Shown here in pieces: positions 1 through 8,634 of a stretch of 64,000 bases of DNA. A program made the translations under genes and the position numbers. Origin of the DNA: SbD1 sp039679945 (GTDB lineage: Bacteria > Desulfobacterota > Syntrophobacteria > Syntrophobacterales > Syntrophobacteraceae). The notes beneath the pieces are model-generated. The model saw only the letters and a list, made by a program, of their open reading frames with translations. It searched no databases and was not told the DNA's origin. The stretch covers positions 1 through 64,000 of the forward strand of contig JBDKTY010000081.1 in assembly GCA_039679945.1 (NCBI GenBank). The letters are read 5' to 3'. The stretch's first letter is position 1. The number at the start of each line of letters is the position of its first letter.

Positions 1-797
1 TCTTCCTCAACAAGGTCGACATGGTCGATGACCCCGAGTTGATCGAACTGGTCGAACTCGAGCTCCGTGAGCTGCTCACGAAGTACAAGTTCCCCGTAGA
101 CGATATCCCCATCATCCAGGGATCCGCCCTGAAGGCGCTGGAAGCCGAGAGCCCGGATGCCGAAGAGGCCAAGTGCATCTTCGAACTCATGGAAGCCATC
201 GATGCCTACGTTCCCGATCCGGTCCGCGACATCGACAAGCCTTTCCTGATGCCCATAGAAGACGTTTTCTCGATCTCCGGCCGCGGCACGGTTGTTACCG
301 GCCGTGTTGAGCGCGGGCAGATCAAGGTGGGCGAGGAAGTGGAAATCGTAGGGTTCCGTCCGACGTTCAAGACCGTTTGCACCGGCGTTGAAATGTTCAG
401 GAAGACCCTGGACTCCGGCCAGGCGGGTGACAATGTCGGCGTGCTCCTGCGCGGCACCAAGCGCGATGAAGTAGAGCGCGGCCAGGTTGTGGCAAAACCC
501 GCATCGATTACTCCGCATACGAAATTCAAGGCGGAAGTATATGTTCTGAAAAAGGAGGAAGGCGGGCGTCACACCCCATTCTTCCCCGGCTACCGGCCGC
601 AGTTCTATTTCAGAACGACTGACGTGACCGGCGTCATGACGCTTCCCGAAGGGGTAGAGATGGTCATGCCCGGTGACAACATCAGTTGCGAGGTCTCGCT
701 TATCACCCCTGTTGCCCTCGAAAAGGAACTGCGCTTCGCCATTCGTGAAGGCGGGCGTACCGTTGGCGCCGGGGTTCTAACAGAAGTTGTGAGTTAA
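1..797 (+). CDS. tuf: Elongation factor Tu, C-terminal part (5' end outside window)
   Basis: GTPase that delivers aminoacyl-tRNA to the ribosomal A site. The reading frame is open from base 3, and the first visible residues include the NKVD guanine-specificity motif, so the G domain is cut by the window edge. About 264 codons are present of a usual length near 395. Domain 2 (from VRDIDKPFLMPIEDVFSI, with GRGTVVTGRVERG) and domain 3 (HTKFKAEVYVL to the C-terminus) are complete. It lies directly upstream of rpsJ, the common arrangement at the head of the S10 operon. Identity is certain; which tuf copy this is cannot be told. Confidence 0.98.
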   Translation, partial: FLNKVDMVDDPELIELVELELRELLTKYKFPVDDIPIIQGSALKALEAESPDAEEAKCIFELMEAIDAYVPDPVRDIDKPFLMPIEDVFSISGRGTVVTGRVERGQIKVGEEVEIVGFRPTFKTVCTGVEMFRKTLDSGQAGDNVGVLLRGTKRDEVERGQVVAKPASITPHTKFKAEVYVLKKEEGGRHTPFFPGYRPQFYFRTTDVTGVMTLPEGVEMVMPGDNISCEVSLITPVALEKELRFAIREGGRTVGAGVLTEVVS

Positions 798-816
798 TCT
801 AATCTGTAACAGGATA

Positions 817-841
817 AACCGGAGCTTGCCCGGCTCCGGTT
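817..841 (+). other. Hairpin between tuf and rpsJ
   Basis: A perfect 9-bp inverted repeat (AACCGGAGC / GCTCCGGTT) with a 7-nt loop lies 20 bases after the tuf stop. No run of T follows, so it is not a standard intrinsic terminator. It may be a processing site or mRNA-stabilising stem between tuf and the S10 operon; function is inferred only. Confidence 0.5.
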
Positions 842-866
842 GTCTATTTGATAGGAACGAACGGAT

Positions 867-1178
867 ATGGTGACGAACCAGAGAATTCGCATCCGCCTGA
901 AGGCATACGATCACAAGTTGCTGGACCAGTCCACCAACGAGATCGTCATGACGGCCAAGAAGACCGGAGCGCGTGTTGCGGGACCCATCCCGCTCCCGAC
1001 TAAAATCAATCGCTATACCGTGCTGCGGTCTCCGCACGTGGACAAGAAGTCGCGCGAGCAGTTCGAGATACGTGTTCACAAGCGCCTGATCGATATTCTG
1101 GAACCGACCCAGCAGACCGTCGATTCGCTTATGAAACTGGACCTATCCGCCGGCGTCGATGTCGAAATCAAGCTTTAG
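867..1178 (+). CDS. rpsJ: 30S ribosomal protein S10
   Basis: Small-subunit protein of the 3' head domain; in bacteria it also pairs with NusB in antitermination. The 103 residues match the family length. Typical segments are visible: NQRIRIRLKAYDHKLLD near the N-terminus, GPIPLPTKINRYTVLRSPHVDKKSREQ in the middle, and a C-terminal D-V-E-I-K-L end. It opens the S10 operon and is followed by rplC after 39 bases. Confidence 0.98.
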   Translation: MVTNQRIRIRLKAYDHKLLDQSTNEIVMTAKKTGARVAGPIPLPTKINRYTVLRSPHVDKKSREQFEIRVHKRLIDILEPTQQTVDSLMKLDLSAGVDVEIKL

Positions 1179-1217
1179 GATCTCAGGCGGCAGTCTCAGC
1201 GAAAGAGAGTACGCATC

Positions 1218-1850
1218 ATGATTAACGCTATTATTGGACGCAAGCTCGACATGACCCAGATTTTCGCCGCGGACGGCAGCGTCTATCCGGTCACACTGGT
1301 TCAAGCCGGGCCATGCACGATAACCCAGGTGAAGACGCCGCACAACGACGGATACTCTGCCCTTCAGATCGGGTTCGGCCCGAAGAAGGCAAAGAACGTC
1401 ACCAAGCCGCTCAAGGGCCACCTCGACAAAGTCGGCAAGGGCTACTTCGAGGTACTGCGTGAAATACCGGTGGCAGACACCGGCGAACACGCCGCCGGTG
1501 AGCAGATCCTTGCGGACATATTCGAAATCGGCGAACACATCGACGTGATCGGAACGAGCAAAGGCAAGGGCTTCGCCGGCACGATCAAGCGGTGGAACTT
1601 TCAGCGCGGCCCCGATGGTCATGGCTCCAAGAACATACGGGAGCCGGGTTCGACCGGTATGGCCACCTACCCTGGTCGAGTCATCAAGGGTAAGAGACTA
1701 CCCGGCCAGATGGGCAACAAGCGCGTAACGGTTCTCAATCTCAAGGTCGTTGACGTGCGTCCCGAAGAGAACCTCATTCTGGTTCACGGCGCTATTCCAG
1801 GCTCCAAGAATGGAATAGTCATCATCCGCAAGACCAACCGGGTTAAATAA
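1218..1850 (+). CDS. rplC: 50S ribosomal protein L3
   Basis: Early-assembly 23S rRNA-binding protein that reaches toward the peptidyl-transferase centre. At 210 residues it has the usual length, starts MINAIIGRKLDMTQIF, and contains the L3 signature around GFAGTIKRWNFQRGPDGHGS and GSTGMATYPGRVIKGKRLPG. It sits between rpsJ and rplD in canonical order. Confidence 0.98.
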   Translation: MINAIIGRKLDMTQIFAADGSVYPVTLVQAGPCTITQVKTPHNDGYSALQIGFGPKKAKNVTKPLKGHLDKVGKGYFEVLREIPVADTGEHAAGEQILADIFEIGEHIDVIGTSKGKGFAGTIKRWNFQRGPDGHGSKNIREPGSTGMATYPGRVIKGKRLPGQMGNKRVTVLNLKVVDVRPEENLILVHGAIPGSKNGIVIIRKTNRVK

Positions 1851-1887
1851 TCGCTCCGGAAGCGGAAATAGATTTTTGGGGATTACG

Positions 1888-2508
1888 ATGCCAACTGTTG
1901 ATGTTTTTAACCTGAACCGTGAAGTGACGGGCCAGCTCGAACTGAGTGACGCCATTTTTGGTGTGCCTGTCAAACCTCATGTATTGCATGAGGTTGTAGT
2001 CTATCAACTGGCGAAGCGCCGGGCGGGAACGGCAAATACCAAGGGCCGGAGCGATGTTTCCGGCGGCGGTAAGAAGCCATGGCGGCAGAAAGGCACCGGG
2101 CGCGCCCGTGCCGGAACCAGCCGCTCCCCTGTGTGGCGTGGCGGCGGCACCATTCATGGTCCGCACCCCAGGGACTACGACATGCGTCTGCCGAAGAAAG
2201 TCCGGCGAATCGCCCTGAAGATGGCCCTTAGCCAGAAGATCATCGACAACGGTTTCACGGTCCTGGATCAGTTCACTCTCGAGAGGATCAAGACGAAGGA
2301 TTTTGCCGCGATTCTCAATCGGTTCGAGCTTAAGAAGACCCTGGTCGTCATACCCGAACACGATGAGATGATAGTCAAGTCCGCCCGTAACATTCCGAAC
2401 GTGAAGATTCTCCGTACGGCCGGCCTCAATGTCTACGATCTTCTGAACTACCATGCCGTCATCCTCAGCAGGGACTGCATCGGCAAGATAGAGGAGGCGC
2501 TGGCATGA
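1888..2508 (+). CDS. rplD: 50S ribosomal protein L4
   Basis: 23S rRNA-binding protein whose extended loop lines the exit tunnel; in some bacteria it also represses its own operon. I chose the ATG at 1888 (protein MPTVDVFN, 206 aa) over an in-frame TTG at 1876 because a GGGGA ribosome-binding site ends six bases upstream. The tunnel loop GGGKKPWRQKGTGRARAG and the SPVWRGGG segment are clear. Its stop overlaps the rplW start (ATGA), implying translational coupling. Confidence 0.97.
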   Translation: MPTVDVFNLNREVTGQLELSDAIFGVPVKPHVLHEVVVYQLAKRRAGTANTKGRSDVSGGGKKPWRQKGTGRARAGTSRSPVWRGGGTIHGPHPRDYDMRLPKKVRRIALKMALSQKIIDNGFTVLDQFTLERIKTKDFAAILNRFELKKTLVVIPEHDEMIVKSARNIPNVKILRTAGLNVYDLLNYHAVILSRDCIGKIEEALA

Positions 2509-2798
2509 AGCGGACATCATTTGACATCTTAAAACGCCCCATGGTCACCGAAAAGAGCACTGTCGAAAAAGACGCACGCAACAAGCTCTGCTTCGAGGTC
2601 GACCTCCGCGCCAACAAAATCCAGATCAAGGAAGCGGTCGAAAAGATTTTCAAGGTGGATGTGCTCGACGTTGCCACAATATCCATGAAGGGCAAGAAGA
2701 AACGAGCGGGCCGCTTTTTTACTACGCTTCCAGACTGGAAAAAAGCCATCGTCACGATCAAGCCCGGCCAAAGGGTCGAATTTTTTGAAGGCGCTTAG
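2505..2798 (+). CDS. rplW: 50S ribosomal protein L23
   Basis: Protein at the exit of the ribosomal tunnel and docking site for trigger factor and SRP. It has 97 residues with the family opening (ILKRPMVTEKST) and the KIQIKEAVEKIFKVDV helix and strand. The ATG overlaps the rplD stop by four bases. The trigger-factor contact Glu cannot be assigned by eye. Confidence 0.97.
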   Translation: MKRTSFDILKRPMVTEKSTVEKDARNKLCFEVDLRANKIQIKEAVEKIFKVDVLDVATISMKGKKKRAGRFFTTLPDWKKAIVTIKPGQRVEFFEGA

Positions 2799-2818
2799 GC
2801 AGGAGAGGATAAAGTAAA

Positions 2819-3640
2819 ATGGGAATCAGGAAAGTGAAGCCGACGTCCGCCGGCCGTCGGTTCCAGACTTATGCCACCTTCGAGGAAATCACGACCGATA
2901 CGCCGGAGAGAAGTCTCCTTCAGCCGCTTCGCAAAACCGGCGGCCGAAACAACTCCGGACGCGTCACCGCCTGGCAGAAGGGCGGCGGGCACAAGCGGCG
3001 CTATCGCATAATTGACTTTAAACGTAACAAAGAAGGCATTCCCGCCAAGATTGCCAGTATCGAATACGATCCCAACCGCTCGGCAAACATCGCCCTCCTC
3101 CATTATGTGGACGGCGAGAAGCGCTACATCCTGGCTCCCGTGGGCATCAAGGTAGGCGACCAGGTCATGACCGGCCAGGAAGCCGACATCAAACCCGGCA
3201 ACTGCCTGAAGCTGGCAAACCTCCCGCTCGGTACCGTCGTCCACAACATCGAGATGCGCCCAGGCAAGGGCGGTCAGCTTGCCCGCTCCGCCGGCACCAG
3301 CGCGCAGCTTATAGCGCGCGAGGGAAAGAACGCGACTTTGCGTATGCCCTCCGGCGAAATGCGGATGCTTTCGGTAGAGTGCAAGGCCACCATCGGCCAG
3401 GTTGGGAATATCGAACACGAGAACATATCGCTCGGCAAGGCAGGCCGGACCCGCTGGTCCGGTGTAAGACCGCACGTTCGCGGCGTTGCCATGAACCCGG
3501 TTGACCATCCCATGGGTGGTGGTGAAGGCAGAAGCTCCGGCGGCCGTCATCCCTGCACGCCCTGGGGCGTTCCCACGAAGGGCTATCGCACGCGCAAACC
3601 GAAACAGAGCGATAAATACATACTACATCGCCGCAAGTAA
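2819..3640 (+). CDS. rplB: 50S ribosomal protein L2
   Basis: Large rRNA-binding protein needed for subunit joining and peptidyl-transferase activity. It is 273 residues long, the usual size. The C-terminal signature reads MNPVDHPMGGGEGRSSGG: the first His of the usual D-H-P-H is present (it corresponds to the residue known as His229 in E. coli), while the second His is Met. The end, TPWGVPTKGYRTRKPKQSDK, is standard. An RBS AGGAGAGG precedes the ATG. Confidence 0.98.
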   Translation: MGIRKVKPTSAGRRFQTYATFEEITTDTPERSLLQPLRKTGGRNNSGRVTAWQKGGGHKRRYRIIDFKRNKEGIPAKIASIEYDPNRSANIALLHYVDGEKRYILAPVGIKVGDQVMTGQEADIKPGNCLKLANLPLGTVVHNIEMRPGKGGQLARSAGTSAQLIAREGKNATLRMPSGEMRMLSVECKATIGQVGNIEHENISLGKAGRTRWSGVRPHVRGVAMNPVDHPMGGGEGRSSGGRHPCTPWGVPTKGYRTRKPKQSDKYILHRRK

Positions 3641-3748
3641 GGTCTTAACGGCGGCATTCGATTCGTTATTCGCCCGGTGTGATCCCCATCCCGGATATCC
3701 CGGACATGGTGTGAAGCCGGCCCGAGGATGCGCTACAGGAGGAAACAG

Positions 3749-4036
3749 GTGCCTCGCTCATTAAAAAAAGGGCCATTTGTCGATGACCATCTCATCCAAA
3801 AGGTCGTCAAGGCCAGAGATACCGGTGACAGGAAAGTAATCAAGACATGGTCACGCAGGTCCACCATTCTTCCCGAGTTTGTCGGGGTAACCCTTGCCGT
3901 TCACAACGGTAAGAAGTTCATTCCGGTGTTCGTGAGTGAGAACATGGTTGGGCACAAACTGGGTGAGTTCTCGCCCACGCGTACTTTTTACGGCCATGCC
4001 GGTGATAAAAAGTCCAAAGTCAAAGGGAAGAAATAA
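3749..4036 (+). CDS. rpsS: 30S ribosomal protein S19
   Basis: Head protein of the small subunit that contacts S13. The start is the GTG at 3749 (protein MPRSLKKGPFVDDHL, 95 aa): an AGGAGG element lies just upstream at 3737-3742, inside what would be the N-terminal extension from an in-frame ATG at 3728. The motifs TWSRRSTILPEFVG and GHKLGEFSPTRTFYGH are diagnostic. The last base of its stop codon is the first base of the rplV start. Confidence 0.97.
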   Translation: MPRSLKKGPFVDDHLIQKVVKARDTGDRKVIKTWSRRSTILPEFVGVTLAVHNGKKFIPVFVSENMVGHKLGEFSPTRTFYGHAGDKKSKVKGKK

Positions 4037-4368
4037 TGGAAGTCAGAGCCGTTAGCAAGTACCTGCGGGTCTCCGCGCAGAAGACCCGGCTCGTCGCGGA
4101 TATGGTCAGGGGCAAGAGCGTCGCGGACGCGCTGGTTCTTCTCAGGTTTACGCCGAAAAAGAGCGGGCGACTCATAACCAAGACGCTTCGCTCAGCCATT
4201 GCGAACGCTGAAAGCGCCCATACTCTTGAAGCTGACAACCTTTTTATCAAGACCATAATGATTGACCAGGGGCCGCGGCTCAAAAGGTTTCGCCCGAGGG
4301 CAATGGGACGGGCTACCCGAATCATTAAGCCTTCCAGTCATATTACGATCGTGTTGGCTGAAAAATAG
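4036..4368 (+). CDS. rplV: 50S ribosomal protein L22
   Basis: Core 23S rRNA-binding protein whose beta-hairpin lines the exit tunnel. It has 110 residues and the family features VSAQKTRLVADMVRGK, NAESAHTL, and the hairpin RLKRFRPRAMGRATRI. Its start shares one base with the rpsS stop codon, so it is probably coupled. A 72-base gap follows before rpsC. Confidence 0.97.
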   Translation: MEVRAVSKYLRVSAQKTRLVADMVRGKSVADALVLLRFTPKKSGRLITKTLRSAIANAESAHTLEADNLFIKTIMIDQGPRLKRFRPRAMGRATRIIKPSSHITIVLAEK

Positions 4369-4440
4369 TCGCCCCTTGGTTATAATTAAGAGTTTTCACT
4401 GAACATCAGGAAAGCAATAGCACCCTTACGGAGGTGAAGT

Positions 4441-5067
4441 TTGGGACAGAAAGTTCATCCTACCGGATTTCGGCTTGGAGTCATAAAGACTTGGGATTCG
4501 AAGTGGTTTGCCACTAAAGACTACTCCAAGCTAGTTTTCGAGGATCGTAAGATCCGGGACTATCTCAAAGACCGGCTTTTTCACGCGGGGATTTCCAAGG
4601 TCGAAATCGAACGCGCAGCCAACAAGGTCAAAATCCGGATCCACACCGCGCGACCCGGGATCGTCATCGGGAAGAAAGGCGCCGAGATCGAAGTGTTGCG
4701 CCGCGACCTCGAACGCAAGTTCAAGAGGGAGGTTCTCATTGACATCCAGGAAGTGCGCCGTCCCGAGCTTGATTCCGTTCTTGTCGCCGAAAATATCGCC
4801 CTGCAGCTTGTACGGCGGGTAGCTTTCCGCCGCGCGATGAAGCGCGCTGTCAGTTCCGCCCTCAAGTTCGGCGCCAAGGGAGTCAGGGTTGCCTCGGCCG
4901 GGCGGCTTGGCGGCGCTGAAATGGCGCGGCGCGAATGGTACCGCGAAGGCCGGGTTCCCCTTCACACTCTGCGTGCCGACATTGACTACGGCACGGCCCT
5001 GGCCCGGACAACCTACGGCATCATCGGCGTAAAAACCTGGATATTCAAAGGCGAAGTCCTCCCTTAA
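4441..5067 (+). CDS. rpsC: 30S ribosomal protein S3
   Basis: Small-subunit protein at the mRNA entry channel. TTG start at 4441 with a GGAGGTG site seven bases upstream. The 208 residues include the N-terminal MGQKVHPTGFRLG, a KH domain with the RNA-binding loop RPGIVIGKKGAEIE, and the C-terminal GRLGGAEMARREWYREG motif. Canonical place between rplV and rplP. Confidence 0.97.
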   Translation: MGQKVHPTGFRLGVIKTWDSKWFATKDYSKLVFEDRKIRDYLKDRLFHAGISKVEIERAANKVKIRIHTARPGIVIGKKGAEIEVLRRDLERKFKREVLIDIQEVRRPELDSVLVAENIALQLVRRVAFRRAMKRAVSSALKFGAKGVRVASAGRLGGAEMARREWYREGRVPLHTLRADIDYGTALARTTYGIIGVKTWIFKGEVLP

Positions 5068-5159
5068 GAAGGGCTTGTCTTTTTGCTTTTTGATTTTGGC
5101 CGGATTATAGGGCAGCCTGTCTTCCCCACTCCGACCCCGATAGTACCGGGAGAATTGCA

Positions 5160-5576
5160 ATGCTAGCGCCTAAAAGAGTCAAGTTTAGAAAAGTTCAAAA
5201 GGGCCGCATGAACGGGACGGCCTTCCGGGGCAGCGATATCAGCTTCGGCGATTTCGGGCTTAAAGCCCTTTCGCCCGGTTATGTCACCGCCCGGCAAATA
5301 GAGGCGGCTCGCGTCGCCATCACCCGGCATGTCAAGCGCGGCGGGAAGGTCTGGATACGCATCTTCCCCGATAAACCCTTCACCAAAAAGCCGGCTGAAA
5401 CCCGCATGGGTAAAGGTAAAGGCTCGCCCGAAGGCTGGATGGCCGTTGTCAAACCGGGTAGAATTCTCTACGAGATCAAGGGTGTAACCGAAGCTGTCGC
5501 CCGCGAAGCGCTCAACCTCGCCGCGCACAAGCTTCCATTGCCCACACGTTTCGTTTCAAGACAGGATGTATTATGA
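5160..5576 (+). CDS. rplP: 50S ribosomal protein L16
   Basis: 23S rRNA-binding protein near the A site. The 138 residues contain the conserved MLAPKRVKFRKVQKGRMNG start, the GYVTARQIEAARVAITRHVK segment, and KPAETRMGKGKGSPEGW. The stop codon overlaps the rpmC start by four bases (ATGA). Confidence 0.97.
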   Translation: MLAPKRVKFRKVQKGRMNGTAFRGSDISFGDFGLKALSPGYVTARQIEAARVAITRHVKRGGKVWIRIFPDKPFTKKPAETRMGKGKGSPEGWMAVVKPGRILYEIKGVTEAVAREALNLAAHKLPLPTRFVSRQDVL

Positions 5577-5773
5577 AAGCAGGCGCTTTGCGTGATATGA
5601 CCCGGGACGAGATGCTTCAGAAGCTCACGGAGCTTAACGAGGCGCAGTTTAACCTCAAATTTCAGCAGGCTACCGGACAACTGGAAAACACCGCGCAGAT
5701 CCCCAAGAACAGGAAAGACATCGCGAGGATCATGACTGTTTTGTCCGAACTGGACAAGAAAGCCGAAGCATAG
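5573..5773 (+). CDS. rpmC: 50S ribosomal protein L29
   Basis: Short two-helix protein at the tunnel exit. It has 66 residues, with the L29 pattern LRDMTRDEMLQKLTELNEAQFNLKFQ and KNRKDIARIMTVL. Translationally coupled to rplP by a four-base overlap and followed by rpsQ 12 bases later. Confidence 0.96.
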   Translation: MKAGALRDMTRDEMLQKLTELNEAQFNLKFQQATGQLENTAQIPKNRKDIARIMTVLSELDKKAEA

Positions 5774-5785
5774 GGAGTCATCACC

Positions 5786-6049
5786 ATGGAAGAACAGAAA
5801 ACGCTCAGGAAGACTCGTGTCGGCACGGTCATGACCAATAAGATGGACAAGACAGTCGTTGTCATGGTCGAACGGCTTATTCAGGATAGCAAATACCGCA
5901 AGTTCGTCAGACGCCGCAACACGTTCAAGGCCCATGATGCCCAGAATGCCTGTTCGGTCGGCGACCGCGTATTGATCGAAGAGAGCAGACCTATCAGCAA
6001 GGAAAAGCGCTGGCTGGTCGTCAAGATACTGGAAAAGGCGGCCGTCTAA
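5786..6049 (+). CDS. rpsQ: 30S ribosomal protein S17
   Basis: Primary 16S rRNA-binding OB-fold protein. The 87 residues show RKTRVGTVMTNKMDKTVVV and the family signature GDRVLIEESRPISKEKRW. A GGGAG site precedes the ATG. Its place between rpmC and rplN is canonical. Confidence 0.97.
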   Translation: MEEQKTLRKTRVGTVMTNKMDKTVVVMVERLIQDSKYRKFVRRRNTFKAHDAQNACSVGDRVLIEESRPISKEKRWLVVKILEKAAV

Positions 6050-6114
6050 CCGCAGTTGCGGCACGCGCTTTGATCGCCCTGGCCGCACGTTCAAGAGAAA
6101 CGGTGGAGTAACCA

Positions 6115-6483
6115 ATGATTCAGTCGGAAACTCAATTGAATGCCGCTGACAATTCCGGCGCCAAGCGGCTCTATTGCATCAAGGTGCTTGGCGGTACCCG
6201 CCGGCGCTATGCTTCCGTTGGGGACATTATTGTTGTCTCCGTCCAGGAAGCCATTCCCAACGCGAAGGTCAAAAAGGGCGACGTGCTCAAGGCTGTTGTC
6301 GTGCGAACCAGCAAGGAAGTCAGGCGGCCGGACGGCTCCTACATCAAGTTCGACGATAATTCGGCGGTACTTATCAATGCGGCAAGAGAACCGATCGGCA
6401 CTCGAATTTTCGGACCGGTCGCCAGGGAACTGCGGGCAAAGCAGTTTATGAAAATTATCTCGCTCGCTCCGGAAGTTCTTTAG
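6115..6483 (+). CDS. rplN: 50S ribosomal protein L14
   Basis: Beta-barrel protein at the subunit interface and target of the silencing factor RsfS. It has exactly the usual 122 residues, starts MIQSETQLNAADNSGAKRL, and contains KGDVLKAVVVRT and GTRIFGPVARELR. It begins the spc part of the superoperon and follows rpsQ by 65 bases. Confidence 0.98.
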   Translation: MIQSETQLNAADNSGAKRLYCIKVLGGTRRRYASVGDIIVVSVQEAIPNAKVKKGDVLKAVVVRTSKEVRRPDGSYIKFDDNSAVLINAAREPIGTRIFGPVARELRAKQFMKIISLAPEVL

Positions 6484-6500
6484 CGGCAAAGGACTTTACG

Positions 6501-6824
6501 ATGAAATATCAGGAATTCAATATCAAGAAGAACGATATGGTTTCGGTTATTACCGGAAAGGACAAGGGGAAGAGCGGCAAGGTTCTGCGTGTAATCCCCA
6601 AGAAAGACCGGGTTATCGTGGAAAAGATCAACATGATCAAGCGCCACATGAAACCCAACCAGCAAACCAGGCAGGGTGGAATTCTCGAAAAGGAATCCCC
6701 CATCCATATCTCAAACCTCATGCTCATTTGTTCCAAATGCACGGACCCGACCCGGGTGGGCCATAAAACCGTCGATGACAAGAAAGTGCGCTTCTGCAAG
6801 AAGTGCCAGGAAGTCATTGACTGA
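6501..6824 (+). CDS. rplX: 50S ribosomal protein L24
   Basis: Assembly-initiator protein with a KOW motif (VSVITGKDKGKSGKVLRV). The 107-residue form carries a C-terminal zinc ribbon with two CxxC pairs (CSKC and CKKC), as seen in many bacteria of this type. It lies 17 bases after rplN. Confidence 0.97.
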   Translation: MKYQEFNIKKNDMVSVITGKDKGKSGKVLRVIPKKDRVIVEKINMIKRHMKPNQQTRQGGILEKESPIHISNLMLICSKCTDPTRVGHKTVDDKKVRFCKKCQEVID

Positions 6825-6858
6825 GAACGTCCACTAGGAAGGCGGGATTGGAGGAAAA

Positions 6859-7398
6859 ATGGCGCTACTGCGAGATAAATACACAGGGGAGATCATTCCC
6901 CAGCTCCAGGAGAAGTACAAATACAAAAGCCCGATGCAAATCCCGAAGATGACCAAGGTCATCATCAACATGGGGCTTGGTGAAGCGATCCAGAATATCA
7001 AGATTCTCGATTCCGCGGCCGCCGAACTGACCCAGATCGCTGGGCAGAAGCCGGTTATCACCCGTGCGCGCCAAAGCATCGCGGCATTCAAGCTCAGGAA
7101 GGGAATGCCCATCGGATGCATGGTTACCCTTCGCGGCGATCGGATGTACGAGTTTTTTGACAAGCTGGTCAATGTCGCACTGCCGCGCGTCCGCGATTTT
7201 CGCGGCGTTTCCAACAAAGCGCTCGACGGCAGGGGCAACTATACGCTCGGCATCAAAGAGCAGATCATTTTCCCTGAAATCGATTACGACAAGATCGATA
7301 AAATCAAGGGAATGAACATAACCATCGTTACCACCGCCAAAACCGACGATGAGGCCAGAACACTTCTGGCGCTCATGGGAATGCCTTTCAGGCGCTGA
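6859..7398 (+). CDS. rplE: 50S ribosomal protein L5
   Basis: 5S rRNA-binding protein of the central protuberance. It has 179 residues with the motifs MQIPKMTKVIINMGLGEA, the GQKPVITRARQSIAAFKLR segment and GNYTLGIKEQIIFPEIDYD. A GGAGGAAAA site precedes the ATG. It is followed by the Z-type S14 gene. Confidence 0.98.
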   Translation: MALLRDKYTGEIIPQLQEKYKYKSPMQIPKMTKVIINMGLGEAIQNIKILDSAAAELTQIAGQKPVITRARQSIAAFKLRKGMPIGCMVTLRGDRMYEFFDKLVNVALPRVRDFRGVSNKALDGRGNYTLGIKEQIIFPEIDYDKIDKIKGMNITIVTTAKTDDEARTLLALMGMPFRR

Positions 7399-7412
7399 TA
7401 AGGAGGCCTCCT

Positions 7413-7598
7413 TTGGCTAAGAAGTCACTCATTGCAAAATCGCAACGTACTCCCAAATTCAAGGCGCGCGCCTATAACAGGTGCCCCATCTGCGGACGGC
7501 CCCGTGCTTACATACGTAAGTTTGGAATCTGTCGCATTTGCTTCCGCAACATGGCCTTGAAAGGCGAGTTACCCGGTGTGGTCAAGGCAAGCTGGTAA
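7413..7598 (+). CDS. rpsZ: 30S ribosomal protein S14, zinc-binding type Z
   Basis: Short 61-residue S14 of the C+ type: two CxxC pairs (CPIC and CRIC) flank GRPRAYIRKFGI and would bind one zinc. TTG start (MAKKSLIAK) with AGGAGG upstream. Bacteria with the C+ form need zinc for this protein; no zinc-free paralogue is in the window. Confidence 0.97.
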   Translation: MAKKSLIAKSQRTPKFKARAYNRCPICGRPRAYIRKFGICRICFRNMALKGELPGVVKASW

Positions 7599-7636
7599 CA
7601 ACCGCAGCGGCAGGACCGGAAGGAGCACATAAGAAA

Positions 7637-8032
7637 ATGGTATCGGATCCAATCGGCGATTTGCTGAATCGTATCCGGAATGCTCAGAAAGCACGATTCG
7701 ACAAGCTGGACATCCCTGCTTCCCGGATCAAGGCGAACCTGTGCCGCATTCTGAAAGAAGAAGGATACATCAAGAACTATAAGTTTATAAGAGACGACAA
7801 GCAGGGCGTTCTCAGAGTGCACCTCAAGTATGGTGAAAGCCGCGACGGCGCGCTCACGGGAGCACGGCGAGTCAGCCGCCCCGGGCGCCGGATCTATGTC
7901 GGCCACGAGGATATTCCCCGTGTCATGAACGGCATGGGCATCTCCATCATCTCCACTTCCCGGGGGGTCATGACTGACAGGCAGGCCCACAAGGAAAGAG
8001 TTGGCGGAGAAGTACTCTGCGCCGTCTGGTAG
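7637..8032 (+). CDS. rpsH: 30S ribosomal protein S8
   Basis: 16S rRNA-binding protein and, in some bacteria, translational repressor of the spc operon. I place the start at the ATG at 7637 (MVSDPIGDLLNRIRNAQ, 131 aa), the usual length, with AGGAGCAC upstream; the frame is open further upstream but that part overlaps rpsZ. The C-terminus GISIISTSRGVMTDRQA is diagnostic. Confidence 0.97.
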   Translation: MVSDPIGDLLNRIRNAQKARFDKLDIPASRIKANLCRILKEEGYIKNYKFIRDDKQGVLRVHLKYGESRDGALTGARRVSRPGRRIYVGHEDIPRVMNGMGISIISTSRGVMTDRQAHKERVGGEVLCAVW

Positions 8033-8073
8033 ATTGTTTGCGTTTCCTTTGAAATTTATGAAGGAGTATTGGC

Positions 8074-8616
8074 ATGTCACGGGTGGGTAAATTGCCCATA
8101 GCGTTACCGAAGGGCGTAAGCGTTTCCTTCGCGGATTCCGTTATCTCGGTCAAAGGCCCTAAGGGCTCCCTGGCGCGGTCTATACCGACCGCCATCGAAC
8201 TCCATATTGGCGCCGAGGTTCTCGAGTTCAAGAGAAAAGACGAATCCAATGAGACCCGCTCGCTCCACGGCCTGGTTCGGGCGCTGGTCAGCAACATGGT
8301 GCGCGGTGTGAGCGAGGGCTTCGTAAAAGGCCTCGAAATTCAGGGGACGGGTTACCGCGCGGAAGCGCAGGGAAACAATCTTAACCTTGCCCTGGGATAT
8401 TCGCATCCTATTTCGTTCCCATTGCCCGATGGAATCAAGGCCTCCGTCGATAAGGCAAATGTCATCCGCCTGGAAGGCATTGACGCCGAGGTCCTTGGCG
8501 AGACCGCCGCCAGGATTCGCGCCTTGAGACCGGCCGAGCCGTATAAGGGCAAGGGCATCCGCTACGCAGGCGAGCATATTCACCGCAAGGTCGGTAAGAC
8601 CGGTTCTAAGAAGTAG
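8074..8616 (+). CDS. rplF: 50S ribosomal protein L6
   Basis: Two-domain 23S rRNA-binding protein near the factor-binding site. The 180 residues begin MSRVGKLPIALPKGVSVS and end with PAEPYKGKGIRYAGEHIHRK, both conserved. GAAGGAG stands upstream of the ATG. Canonical order between rpsH and rplR. Confidence 0.98.
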   Translation: MSRVGKLPIALPKGVSVSFADSVISVKGPKGSLARSIPTAIELHIGAEVLEFKRKDESNETRSLHGLVRALVSNMVRGVSEGFVKGLEIQGTGYRAEAQGNNLNLALGYSHPISFPLPDGIKASVDKANVIRLEGIDAEVLGETAARIRALRPAEPYKGKGIRYAGEHIHRKVGKTGSKK

Positions 8617-8634
8617 GATTCGGAGGGATCTCAA

